From Dryomyza anilis (taxonomy: Eukaryota > Arthropoda > Insecta > Diptera > Dryomyzidae): a DNA stretch of 64,000 nucleotides. Made by a program: the position numbers and the translations under genes. Below the pieces are notes generated by a model that saw only the letters and a list, made by a program, of their open reading frames with translations, ran no database searches and was not told the DNA's origin. The stretch lies in assembly GCA_951804985.1 (NCBI GenBank), contig OX638136.1, forward strand, positions 4,839,852 through 4,903,851, in the 5' to 3' direction. Below are positions 11,496 through 19,537 of this stretch, in pieces. Position 1 is the stretch's first letter. Each line of letters starts with the position of its first letter.

Positions 11496-11774
11496 ATCGT
11501 CGCAGTAGTGAACAAAGTGAACAGTGAACATAGACAGTGAAAAAAAAAAGTGAGAAAGAAACTTTGGAAAAAATAAAAAGAATGAAAAGTGTGAAAAAAA
11601 GAGAACAGGCAGTGAAACGATAAAAGAAACAGAAAAAAAAGCCTGAATAAAAGTGAGAAAACCCCAAGTGAAAACAATTGAAAAAAAAAAATAATGAAAA
11701 ACCAAAAGGGGAAAAACAATGAGTGAACAGTGAATAAGTGGACAAAAAAAAAAAAAAAAGTTAATAGAACAGCC

Positions 11775-13370
11775 ATGGTCAAGGTGACCTGGGTGTATGG
11801 TCTCCGGAAGGAGGACCTAACTACGTACGCCGCAGAATTTGGATTCAACGGCGCTGGCACCGTAGAGGAGGTGCGGAAGAGCTTCGTCGCCTTCATCAAC
11901 GAGGGAAACTATGGCAGTAATGAGACGGAGAGGCTGGAGAAACTGGAGCTGCGACACAGCAAGAGTGTCTCACCATTGCCGACGACAGGAGCTGTAGAAC
12001 AGGAATCATTGAGGGTACCACTCACTGGACAGACAACGAGCGAAACAACACTACCTGCGGGTGAGTTTAAAATAATTTTTACAACGAGCGAGCAGACGTG
12101 GACACTGCCCACGTTCGTCACTAGGCCGGTAATGTCGGTAGGGACGACGTCACCATACACATTTTCAACGACGGGGACACAGGCACCAATGGCGCACCAG
12201 GCGCAAATCACTCAACTGGCGCAACAGTTGAAACAACAGGAACAACAACAGGTACAAATCACGCAAATGGCGCAGCAGCTACGACAGCAAATGGAGCAAC
12301 AGGCTCAGCAACAGGCTCAACAGGCACAATTGGCGCAGCAATTGATGGAACAAGAGCAACAACAGGCGCAAGTGGCGCAGCAGTTGATACACAGGGAGGA
12401 ACGAATTCAACAGGCACAACAGGCGCAATTGGCGCAACAACAGGAACTTCAGGAACAACCACAGGTGCAGCAGGCACAGCAGTCACCACAGGCGCATATG
12501 GCGCGACAGGCGCATATGGCATATGACAGGGTCATGGGACCACAGCCATCGGACGGACGGACTTGGGCATCGGCGACAGGCGCGGCGCCAGTCCATCAGC
12601 AAGGGCCAGCAGCTCACATAGGAGCAACAGTGAAATACGAGATCGCGATGGAGCGAATGAGGAAGTGGCCAGTGCACTTTAATGGCAGTAGCGATCCGCT
12701 GGTGTTCATCGAACGGATAGAGGAGCTGACGCAAGTCTACGGGGTTGACTGCGATTGGGTTCCATACGGATTGGCGGATCTGCTACAAGGAAGAGCGCTT
12801 ATATGGTACAGGAACAACTACTCGCCGTGGCGAGTATGGAGTGAATTCAAAAAAGGATTTTTGAGGTTCTTCCTGCCACCGCGTTTCTTTGAGGACCTCG
12901 ACGCTGGAATCAGCAAACGAATGCAGCGACCGCGGGAGACATTTCGAGACTATGTCATCGGGATCAAGGATATGATGAGGCATGCCCACTATGATCAGCA
13001 GACGGAGCTGGATAAAATTTTTAGGAATAGCCGCCAGGAGTACCAGCTATACATTCGGCGCCGTGACTTTTCCACCGTGGAGGAATTGGTGGATTTGGCA
13101 GATGAATATGATCTTATTCAGAAGATGGGGCACGCACCGGCACAACACACAACACGGCCACGAGAGGAGCATAATCGGCGACTAGATGATGCAGCCAAGA
13201 CGAACATCAACACGAAGACCGCATGCAGGCGTTGCGGACGCGACGGACATTACCAGGCAGAATGCCGTAATGGTGAGGTAGTATTTTGTTGGGATTGCGG
13301 ACGCAGGGGCGTACGCACCATTGACTGCTGCCGACGACGTTCGGGAAACTACCAGGGGACCGGCCAGTAG
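11775..13370 (+). CDS. gag: Gag polyprotein
   Basis: The frame encodes 531 residues from the ATG at 11775, preferred over an in-frame ATG at 11730 because the latter lies before a long A run and 11775 has a good start context. An N-terminal domain is followed by a long Gln-rich, probably coiled-coil stretch (about residues 140-255), a capsid-like domain of the retrotransposon Gag type from about residue 295 ([17 protein letters not shown]), and zinc knuckles near the C-terminus. The first knuckle is C-x2-C-x4-H-x4-C from C484. The second (C505, C508, C518) has valine where histidine is expected. Gag builds the particle and binds RNA. The stop overlaps the pol frame by 46 bases, with a frameshift signal there. 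Confidence 0.9.
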   Translation: MVKVTWVYGLRKEDLTTYAAEFGFNGAGTVEEVRKSFVAFINEGNYGSNETERLEKLELRHSKSVSPLPTTGAVEQESLRVPLTGQTTSETTLPAGEFKIIFTTSEQTWTLPTFVTRPVMSVGTTSPYTFSTTGTQAPMAHQAQITQLAQQLKQQEQQQVQITQMAQQLRQQMEQQAQQQAQQAQLAQQLMEQEQQQAQVAQQLIHREERIQQAQQAQLAQQQELQEQPQVQQAQQSPQAHMARQAHMAYDRVMGPQPSDGRTWASATGAAPVHQQGPAAHIGATVKYEIAMERMRKWPVHFNGSSDPLVFIERIEELTQVYGVDCDWVPYGLADLLQGRALIWYRNNYSPWRVWSEFKKGFLRFFLPPRFFEDLDAGISKRMQRPRETFRDYVIGIKDMMRHAHYDQQTELDKIFRNSRQEYQLYIRRRDFSTVEELVDLADEYDLIQKMGHAPAQHTTRPREEHNRRLDDAAKTNINTKTACRRCGRDGHYQAECRNGEVVFCWDCGRRGVRTIDCCRRRSGNYQGTGQ

Positions 13371-15832
13371 CGAGGGCTGGCGGTCCCAAAGACAGCTCCC
13401 CGTATCCAGCAGTGGCGCTTAAGGAGGAAGCGACCCGAATAGTGGCTACAATCGCCGTCGACAATGAGTTGGCGATCGCAACAGTTGACACAGGCGCAAC
13501 AAGGAGTTTCGTGAGCGAGGCTTGCGCAAAAATGATACGCACACCATTTAATAGTAGGAGCACCGATGTCAGGGTGAGCATGGCGGATGGTGCCACCAGG
13601 CACGTTAGCGAGGAGATAGTGGCGATAGGCAGACTCGGAGATAGAGAGTGCCCTTTAACACTACTGGTGCTACCCACAGTGGTGGACCACATCATCCTCG
13701 GGATGGACTTTCTGCAGCGGGCAGGAGCCACCTTGAGTTGCGGTGGACAGAGCGTTACCTTAGGAGATGTGACGCAGTCATTAGAACAACAGTCGGCAAT
13801 ATGCACAGTGGTGCGACCCGACATACCCAGCGAGCAGAAAACTAATGCGTTGAAGACACTGAGGAAGACCGGAGAGGAGACACCAACCGAGGATCGTTGT
13901 CCATGGACGGACAGACGCATGAACGAGGTACGAGAGCAGCCGGAGAAGTTTCCTGACTATGCCATAGAGGATGGTAATTTGTATAGGAACCTACCGCAAC
14001 GCACCGAAGACAATGAGGGGGTAGCTTGGAAGCTATGCGTCCCAACACCGCGACGCGCACAAGTGATGCGCGAGAATCACGATGACGCCACCGCGGGACA
14101 CATGGGTGTCCGCAAAACGATCGCACGCGTGGCGAAACGATATTTCTGGCCGGGCATGAGTTGGACAATACGACGGTACGTGCGTAATTGTGAATCATGC
14201 CAAAAATTCAAGGCGTCGCAGCAGAAACCTGCAGGCAAGATGTTGACCAGGATCGCACAGGAGCCATGGTCCTGGCTGTGTGCAGATTTTGTGGGTCCCC
14301 TACCACGCTCCAAACACGGCAACACAATGCTGTTGGTATTTTTCGATAAATTTTCAAAATGGACCGAGATGGTGCCATTGCGCAAGGCAACCAGTGACAG
14401 CCTACAGCGGGCGTTTAGGGAGCGTATTCTGGCGAGATATGGCGTCCCTAAGGTGCTCATCACTGATAATGGAGCGCAATTTACTAGCAAGGCGTTCAGG
14501 CGGTTTCTTCAGGACATGGGCGTGAGACAGCAGTTCACGGCTCCATACACGCCGCAGGAAAACCCTACTGAGAGGGCAAACCGGACACTGAAGACAATAA
14601 TAGCGCAGTTGGCAGGACATCGGCAGAACAGATGGGACGAGCAGTTGCCGGAGATTGCGTTGGCAATCAATACCAGTGTGTCTGAGACTACGGGCTACAG
14701 TCCGGCATATTTGACCCAAGGACGGGAGCCACGACTCCCGAAGGCACTGTACGACGAGGTCACTATAGGGACAGGCGCAGAGGCACCGACACCGGATGAA
14801 CGAGCAACCGAGCTACGAGAGGTATTTGGACTAGTGAAGAGGCAACTAGCACGAGCGGCGCAGGATCAAGCGCGCCACTACAATCTACGGCGAAGAGCAT
14901 GGAAACCAGAAGTGGGTGAGCTGGTACTAGTGAAGCAGCACCACCTGTCTAAGGCGGCCGACGGATTTGCGGCGAAGTTAGCACCGAAATTCGACGGACC
15001 GTATAGGGTAATCAACTTTGACTCGCCTGTCATAGCACGAGTGAAAGGATTGGGGCAGTCGAAGACACGAGCAGTTCATGTAGGGGAACTGAAGCAGTTT
15101 CATCGAGATGGCGAAGATGAACGGCGCCAGGAGGTGCAAATAGCAACGGCGGTAACCGCAACACGTAGACAGCAAAAGCCAAGTGTACCACAGAGTGGTC
15201 AAAGTAGCAACGACCGGGGTAAAAATGCAGCGAAACCTTTGAATCCGTTTCGGGTTCCGACGCCACCGGGGGTGACGATTCCAGTCCGCTATACGAGTAA
15301 ATCAAATCGTCGCGGGGAAAATCAACGCTCAAGGGAGCATAATCAATTAAATTGTCGCGTAGAAAATCAACGCTCAAGGGAGCATAATCAATTAAATTGT
15401 CGCGTGGAAAATCAACGCTCAAGGGAGCATAATCAATTAAATTGTCGCGTGGAAAATCAACGCTCAAGGGAGCATAATAAATTAAAATGTCGCGTAGAAA
15501 ATCAACGCTCAGGGGAGCATAATTCGAGTCAGAGTCGCATGAGGCAACAACGCTCGGTGCAGCGCAATTTAAATCCATGGGAGATGGAAAGTCGCGCGGA
15601 AAAGATCGCAAACATTTTAGAAACCATTAAAAATGTGACGAAGGCGACGTCGCGCAAAAACGTAAATACACCTCAAATCGCACAAACCGTGACAGAGAGA
15701 TACACCACGGTCGAGAGTGGCAAAACTCACCGCGAAAATAATCAACGGCGACGCGCAGGCGCTCTCGGCGAGAGAGACGCGACGCGGACACACACACGCG
15801 AAAATGGTGGTGTGCGTAACGTTCGTGCATGA
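13325..15832 (+). CDS. pol: Protease-integrase polyprotein lacking RT and RNase H
   Basis: The frame is open from 13325 and is probably translated by -1 frameshifting. Residues here are counted from the GTG at 13412. An aspartic protease comes first: DTGAT at 26-30 and IILGMDF near 94. About 50 residues later the sequence passes straight into the pre-integrase stretch (PDYAIEDGNLYRNL). Integrase has the zinc site H223, H230, C260, C263 and the catalytic triad D292, D352, E387. No RT or RNase H motif is present, yet the frame is unbroken, so the deletion is in phase. The C-terminus carries five 15-residue repeats and a basic tail. The protein should process Gag and integrate DNA but cannot synthesise it. 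Confidence 0.9.
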   Translation: MLPTTFGKLPGDRPVARAGGPKDSSPYPAVALKEEATRIVATIAVDNELAIATVDTGATRSFVSEACAKMIRTPFNSRSTDVRVSMADGATRHVSEEIVAIGRLGDRECPLTLLVLPTVVDHIILGMDFLQRAGATLSCGGQSVTLGDVTQSLEQQSAICTVVRPDIPSEQKTNALKTLRKTGEETPTEDRCPWTDRRMNEVREQPEKFPDYAIEDGNLYRNLPQRTEDNEGVAWKLCVPTPRRAQVMRENHDDATAGHMGVRKTIARVAKRYFWPGMSWTIRRYVRNCESCQKFKASQQKPAGKMLTRIAQEPWSWLCADFVGPLPRSKHGNTMLLVFFDKFSKWTEMVPLRKATSDSLQRAFRERILARYGVPKVLITDNGAQFTSKAFRRFLQDMGVRQQFTAPYTPQENPTERANRTLKTIIAQLAGHRQNRWDEQLPEIALAINTSVSETTGYSPAYLTQGREPRLPKALYDEVTIGTGAEAPTPDERATELREVFGLVKRQLARAAQDQARHYNLRRRAWKPEVGELVLVKQHHLSKAADGFAAKLAPKFDGPYRVINFDSPVIARVKGLGQSKTRAVHVGELKQFHRDGEDERRQEVQIATAVTATRRQQKPSVPQSGQSSNDRGKNAAKPLNPFRVPTPPGVTIPVRYTSKSNRRGENQRSREHNQLNCRVENQRSREHNQLNCRVENQRSREHNQLNCRVENQRSREHNKLKCRVENQRSGEHNSSQSRMRQQRSVQRNLNPWEMESRAEKIANILETIKNVTKATSRKNVNTPQIAQTVTERYTTVESGKTHRENNQRRRAGALGERDATRTHTRENGGVRNVRA
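13343..13386 (+). promoter_or_regulatory. -1 ribosomal frameshift signal between gag and pol
   Basis: The heptamer GGGAAAC at 13343-13349 is in phase as G GGA AAC in the gag frame and would shift ribosomes into the pol frame. After a 7-nt spacer comes a GC-rich hairpin: 13357-13367 pairs with 13377-13386 in ten base pairs, with one bulged G and a 9-nt loop that contains the gag stop. The pol frame opens at 13325 after a TGA and has no ATG near its start, which fits expression as a Gag-Pol fusion. The same heptamer serves at gag-pro of some D-type retroviruses. Confidence 0.85.
15317..15541 (+). repeat. Coding 45-bp minisatellite, five units
   Basis: Units begin at 15317, 15362, 15407, 15452 and 15497 and encode ENQRSREHNQLNCRV-like 15-mers. 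The first three are almost identical and the last is diverged. The period keeps the frame. It lies in the integrase C-terminal extension and adds a basic, Cys-containing tail. Confidence 0.9.
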
Positions 15833-16013
15833 TCGGCGGACGTTACGAATTCAAACGTCGGCGTTTCGCGGAATTTGACGTAACAATTCGCGAAGTGTGG
15901 GGCACGAAGAAGCCAACACACAAATACGTTCGACATTAATTTCGCGACAGTCAAACGACCAACACGTGTGGAGCGCAAATAATTTAAAGTCTTTTGAGTA
16001 ATAATAATTAAAA

Positions 16014-16026
16014 GTTTTTTTTCAAG
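16014..16026 (+). promoter_or_regulatory. Possible splice acceptor before the Ulp1 frame
   Basis: A run of eight T followed by CAAG ends 7 nt before the ATG at 16034. Env genes in this position are usually expressed from spliced RNA. The AG is preceded by A, which is not optimal, and no donor can be proven, so this is tentative. Confidence 0.3.
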
Positions 16027-16033
16027 TAATAAG

Positions 16034-18418
16034 ATGAGTCAACGCAAGACGATGCGTGTAGAGCAGGACGCGGGCGAATATCGGCTGCAACTATTGGCGA
16101 TGCTGCGCCAGGAAGATGGCGCACCATTAGACGACGGTGGCTTGACCGAAGATAGTCGCCAAGAGCTGCGCGCAATATTGCGCACCTCATCGATAGCAAC
16201 GCAGCATTTCCTTGCAGAGGGGAGCAACCTGCAAGCGACACCATCCACATTAGACGCCGAAGCACAGGCAAGCAAACGGTTCCGGGCTGAGCAGCAGACG
16301 GACGAGACGACGCTGGTAGTACCAAGCGACACGGCACCCAGCCACCAAGGTGATGGACACCAGTTATGTAAATACCCGCCGGGTATACGAGGAGTGCCTG
16401 TAACCGTTGGGGATTACCGCTGCCTAGCATATGGCCGGTTCCTCAACGACACCATCATCAACTTCTGGGTGCAGTGGTTGCAGCAGAACGTAGAAGACGC
16501 GGTACCAGGACGGCGCATGCATGTGTACGACACGTTCTTCCATGCCAGTCTGTCCAACGGAGTGGATAGATGTGTGCGAACCTGGACCAAGCGGGTGGAC
16601 CCGTTCGCGCATGACATCATAGTGGTGCCTGTGAACGAGCAGAACCATTGGTACCTGGCAGTTTTATGCATGAATGGCGCGACACCGGATAATCCAGCGT
16701 GGCGAGCCGCGCAAGGCATAGAACCGCGCACACCGGGTCCGTGTATCCTGGTGATGGATTCGCTGGCAACACAGACCCGTCGCCACGTGTCAGTGAGGCT
16801 GCGTGAGTTCCTGACAGCAGTTTCGCGCAAGGATGGCAAGGTAGGCCACGAGTTCACCGAGCTCAACACGCCGTACCATGAGGTCAGCGTCCCACAACAA
16901 CCAAATATGTGTGACTGCGGTGCATATTTGCTCCGGAACGTGGAGTGCCTACGACGAGACCCACAGCGGTACCTGTATCCGCCGATGGACCGGAGTAAAT
17001 GGTTCAGTGGCAAAGACGGCGACGCACAGCGCGGGATCATAGCGCGACAGATCCGCCTTTTGGCAACTGAGGAAGGGACGGCGGTCCCGGTATGGCCTGA
17101 TCTGGCAAAGCGACCAGCACCACGGGCGTTTCAACGGTTGGCTCCAGCAACGTTGACAACGAGGACGGCGACAGCAGCGAGGGAGATCGCTCCTGCGACA
17201 ACGACGACGACAGCAGCGCGGCAGAAGGCTGCGCCTACACTGTTGCACGTAGCACCGCAGGGTGGTGTGCACCCAACGTTGACAGCGAGGGAGATCGCTC
17301 CAGCGACAATGACGACGACAGCAGCGCGGCAGATGGCTGCGCCTACACTGTTACATGTGGCACCGCAGGGTGGTGTACACACAACGCTGACAGCGAGGGA
17401 GATCGCTCCAGCGACAATTACGACGACAGCAGCGCGGCAGATGGCTGCGCCCACCGTATTGCAGGTGACATCACGGGGTGGTGTGCACGCTGCAACGACA
17501 CCAGCGACAACAGCGACAAAGCAAACGACAGCAGCGCGGCAAAGGGCTGCGCTCAGCAGGCATCGAGCGACGCATCAGGGCGTTGCACACACTACAGCGG
17601 CAGCGAGGGAGATCGCTCCGGTAACGACGGCAGCAACGCAACAGCGAGCGGCATCCACCTGGGAACAGGATGTAACGATGCAGCGGGTTGCAGACTGGGT
17701 GAGAGACACCTCACAGCGGACGGCTGTGGAGGTACGGCGTCGGCAGGACGCACATATGGGAGAGAGAACCCATCAAGAGACCGCAGAGGCGGTGACCGGC
17801 GCTCCGAAGTGGGAGGAGGTCTGGCGGAATGCACAGCGGACGGCTGTAGGCATACAGACAGAGGAGGTATTGGACGCCGCACCCATGGTTGGCGTAGAGA
17901 CGCAACCAGATGCCGAGGCAACCAAGATACAGCAGCAGGAGGTGGCTGGCGCGACAGGCAGCGCCCCACAACAAGCGGAGACGACAGCAAGCGCCCCACA
18001 GCAGATGGCTGTACCGGCGCAGCGTCACGGCGACGCAGAGACGGTGGTGAGCTCAGGTGGGCATCCGACGACCACCACACCGTGGCGCACAGTAGCCGCA
18101 CGAAAGGCATACGGGCTTGCTAGCAAGGCTAGCAGCAGTAGCAGCAGCGACAGTACCGGCGAGGGTACAGAACGCGGGCCACAACGGGACGATGAGAAGC
18201 AGGCGGTCGAGGTACCACGGATCGTGGATACTAACGACATCACGGCAATGCCAGCAGAATTGGTGGAACTGGCGAGGACTATACGTCAACAGAAGCCTGG
18301 CAAGGAGATTTCCTGTAGACGTACCGTGGACGGGTATACTTATCGGATCCGCATCAGCCGCACCGGGGACGTCACCATCACCCGACTGTCGCGGCCATCT
18401 TTTCGCACCCCGGAGTAA
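16034..18418 (+). CDS. Ulp1/SENP-like (C48) cysteine protease in env position
   Basis: The frame encodes 794 residues. About residues 110-340 form a Ulp1-type peptidase: CLAYGRFLNDTIINFWVQWL opens the fold, then NHWYLAV, ILVMDSL and VPQQPNMCDCG supply H205, D242, Q289 and C295, the full catalytic set of the family. Such enzymes cleave SUMO or related modifiers from proteins. The remaining 450 residues are Ala/Thr/Gln-rich with three or more 36-residue repeats, and end in a small charged segment. It follows integrase by 201 nt, lies before the purine tract, and has base composition like gag and pol, so it belongs to the element. It could be a deconjugase or a second polyprotein protease. Its substrate is unknown. 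Confidence 0.85.
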   Translation: MSQRKTMRVEQDAGEYRLQLLAMLRQEDGAPLDDGGLTEDSRQELRAILRTSSIATQHFLAEGSNLQATPSTLDAEAQASKRFRAEQQTDETTLVVPSDTAPSHQGDGHQLCKYPPGIRGVPVTVGDYRCLAYGRFLNDTIINFWVQWLQQNVEDAVPGRRMHVYDTFFHASLSNGVDRCVRTWTKRVDPFAHDIIVVPVNEQNHWYLAVLCMNGATPDNPAWRAAQGIEPRTPGPCILVMDSLATQTRRHVSVRLREFLTAVSRKDGKVGHEFTELNTPYHEVSVPQQPNMCDCGAYLLRNVECLRRDPQRYLYPPMDRSKWFSGKDGDAQRGIIARQIRLLATEEGTAVPVWPDLAKRPAPRAFQRLAPATLTTRTATAAREIAPATTTTTAARQKAAPTLLHVAPQGGVHPTLTAREIAPATMTTTAARQMAAPTLLHVAPQGGVHTTLTAREIAPATITTTAARQMAAPTVLQVTSRGGVHAATTPATTATKQTTAARQRAALSRHRATHQGVAHTTAAAREIAPVTTAATQQRAASTWEQDVTMQRVADWVRDTSQRTAVEVRRRQDAHMGERTHQETAEAVTGAPKWEEVWRNAQRTAVGIQTEEVLDAAPMVGVETQPDAEATKIQQQEVAGATGSAPQQAETTASAPQQMAVPAQRHGDAETVVSSGGHPTTTTPWRTVAARKAYGLASKASSSSSSDSTGEGTERGPQRDDEKQAVEVPRIVDTNDITAMPAELVELARTIRQQKPGKEISCRRTVDGYTYRIRISRTGDVTITRLSRPSFRTPE
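17150..17500 (+). repeat. Coding 108-bp tandem repeats in the Ulp1 frame
   Basis: The motif gagggagatcgctcc recurs at about 17179, 17287 and 17395, giving a 108-bp (36-residue) period. A related piece appears at 17605. The encoded unit is AREIAPAT...TAARQMAAP..., low-complexity Ala/Thr. The frame is kept in all copies. It probably forms a flexible linker or tail after the protease. Confidence 0.85.
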
Positions 18419-18426
18419 GCGGGGGG
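18417..18426 (+). promoter_or_regulatory. Polypurine tract
   Basis: The sequence AAGCGGGGGG abuts the 3' LTR start at 18427, directly after the ORF3 stop. It would prime plus-strand DNA synthesis. The C within it makes the pure purine run only six G. Confidence 0.75.
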
Positions 18427-19537
18427 TGTGACGATCACATTTGGCAACAAATGTAACCGCACAATATCGGTGCGCAATATCGGCGACAACGACACCAATC
18501 GACGGCGCTAGCAACGCCGTCCGAAACAACGAGGCGCAGGGGAGCAAAAGCTCACCAACAAAGCTACAACGTATGTCGTTTACACACACGCGGTGGTGAG
18601 AGAACAAGAGAAATCACCACTGTGTGCCTCACCACTATACAAGCGCTAGTGAGCGAAGCGACATGGAGATCGCTAACACATGCGCAGTGGTGAGCGAACG
18701 TTGGCACACCAACGTGCCAAAGCTACAAAATAGTTGGGCAACAAAGCACCAACGACGTGCTACAATGCACCAACGCTTCACCAAGTGCTCGCCTATAAAA
18801 GGCGAAGCACAAGTGAAAATCGGTCTCTCTTCGATACGATCTTCGACCCGGACGACAGTGACTAGTAGCAGTGTATCCTCGGATTCTACAGGATATACTG
18901 TGGACTAGCATGGGGCCCCGGATTCTACGGGACCACATGAACAATCACTAACGACTGACCCAGTTTCCCGCCCTGGTCATGGGTACCAACAGTTAGAACG
19001 ATACCAGAAGTATAGCACCACGCAGGACCAGAGCGATACCAGAAGTACAACACCACACAGGACTAACAGCATACCGGAAATACAACCCCAGCAAGGAGTA
19101 AGTTTGGTTGAAACATACTACTCAATTACCAAAACGGCCACATGCGGCCATCAGAAAGTGCCACATGCGGCCATAGCCAAAACGCATGAATTGAGCTGCG
19201 GACGCAGCCTAAAACCAGACGTCCTACTTAATTACTCCAAGCAGCCACATGCGGCCACCGCATAATTGAAACCCAGAAGAAAACGGCCACATGCGGCCAC
19301 ATGCGGCCATATCCGAAACGCATGAATTAAGCTGCAGAGGCAGCATATAACCCTAATTATATTATAAGAAATTATTTAAATAAAGAGCTACTGTATATTA
19401 TTAAATTTCGGTGTACGGCGTATTTATTTGAAAAGGGGTCTAGAGGGGTTCCCTGTCAACTATAAATTTTGTAACGTACGGACCACTGGAGCCCGCTAAG
19501 CTATCCCAGCTCTGAACCCGGAAACCGGCTCGTTACA
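18427..19537 (+). repeat. 3' LTR of the Ulp1 element (1111 bp)
   Basis: Same sequence as 10131-11231 except for one extra catgcggcca 10-mer near 19290, giving five instead of four ccacatgcggcc motifs. It has TATA at 18794 and AATAAA at 19379. It ends CGTTACA, followed by the AGGT duplication. Confidence 0.95.

Larger units (their letters stand above)
10131..19537 (+). mobile_element. LTR retroelement carrying a Ulp1-like protease and lacking RT/RNase H
   Basis: The element is 9407 bp, bounded by TGTGACG...CGTTACA LTRs and a 4-bp target duplication inside the third array unit. Order: 5' LTR, Lys-type primer site, repeat-rich leader, gag, protease-integrase in the -1 frame, a third frame with a C48 cysteine protease, purine tract, 3' LTR. 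The integrase (GH-type zinc domain, DDE core) is Ty3/gypsy-like. RT and RNase H are absent, although the flanking pol sequence stays open. The LTRs appear identical apart from a 10-bp duplication and all three frames are open, so insertion was recent. Replication should need RT supplied in trans by a related full-length element. Confidence 0.95.

Noticed and set aside
11195..11899. Long minus-strand frames over the Ulp1-element leader (234, 172 and 150 codons)
   Set aside because: They are Phe/Leu/Ser-rich readings of the purine-rich leader repeats, opposite the gag transcript, with no recognisable domain.
12259..12522. Pro/Val/Ala-rich minus-strand frame
   Set aside because: Antisense of the Gln-rich repeat region of gag.
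15317..15541. CRISPR-like regular 45-bp repeats
   Set aside because: Units are contiguous with no spacers, stay in frame within pol, and the context is a eukaryotic retroelement.
17592..18110. 172-codon minus-strand Pro/Ser-rich frame opposite the Ulp1 frame
   Set aside because: GC-rich antisense shadow of the repeat-rich ORF3 tail.
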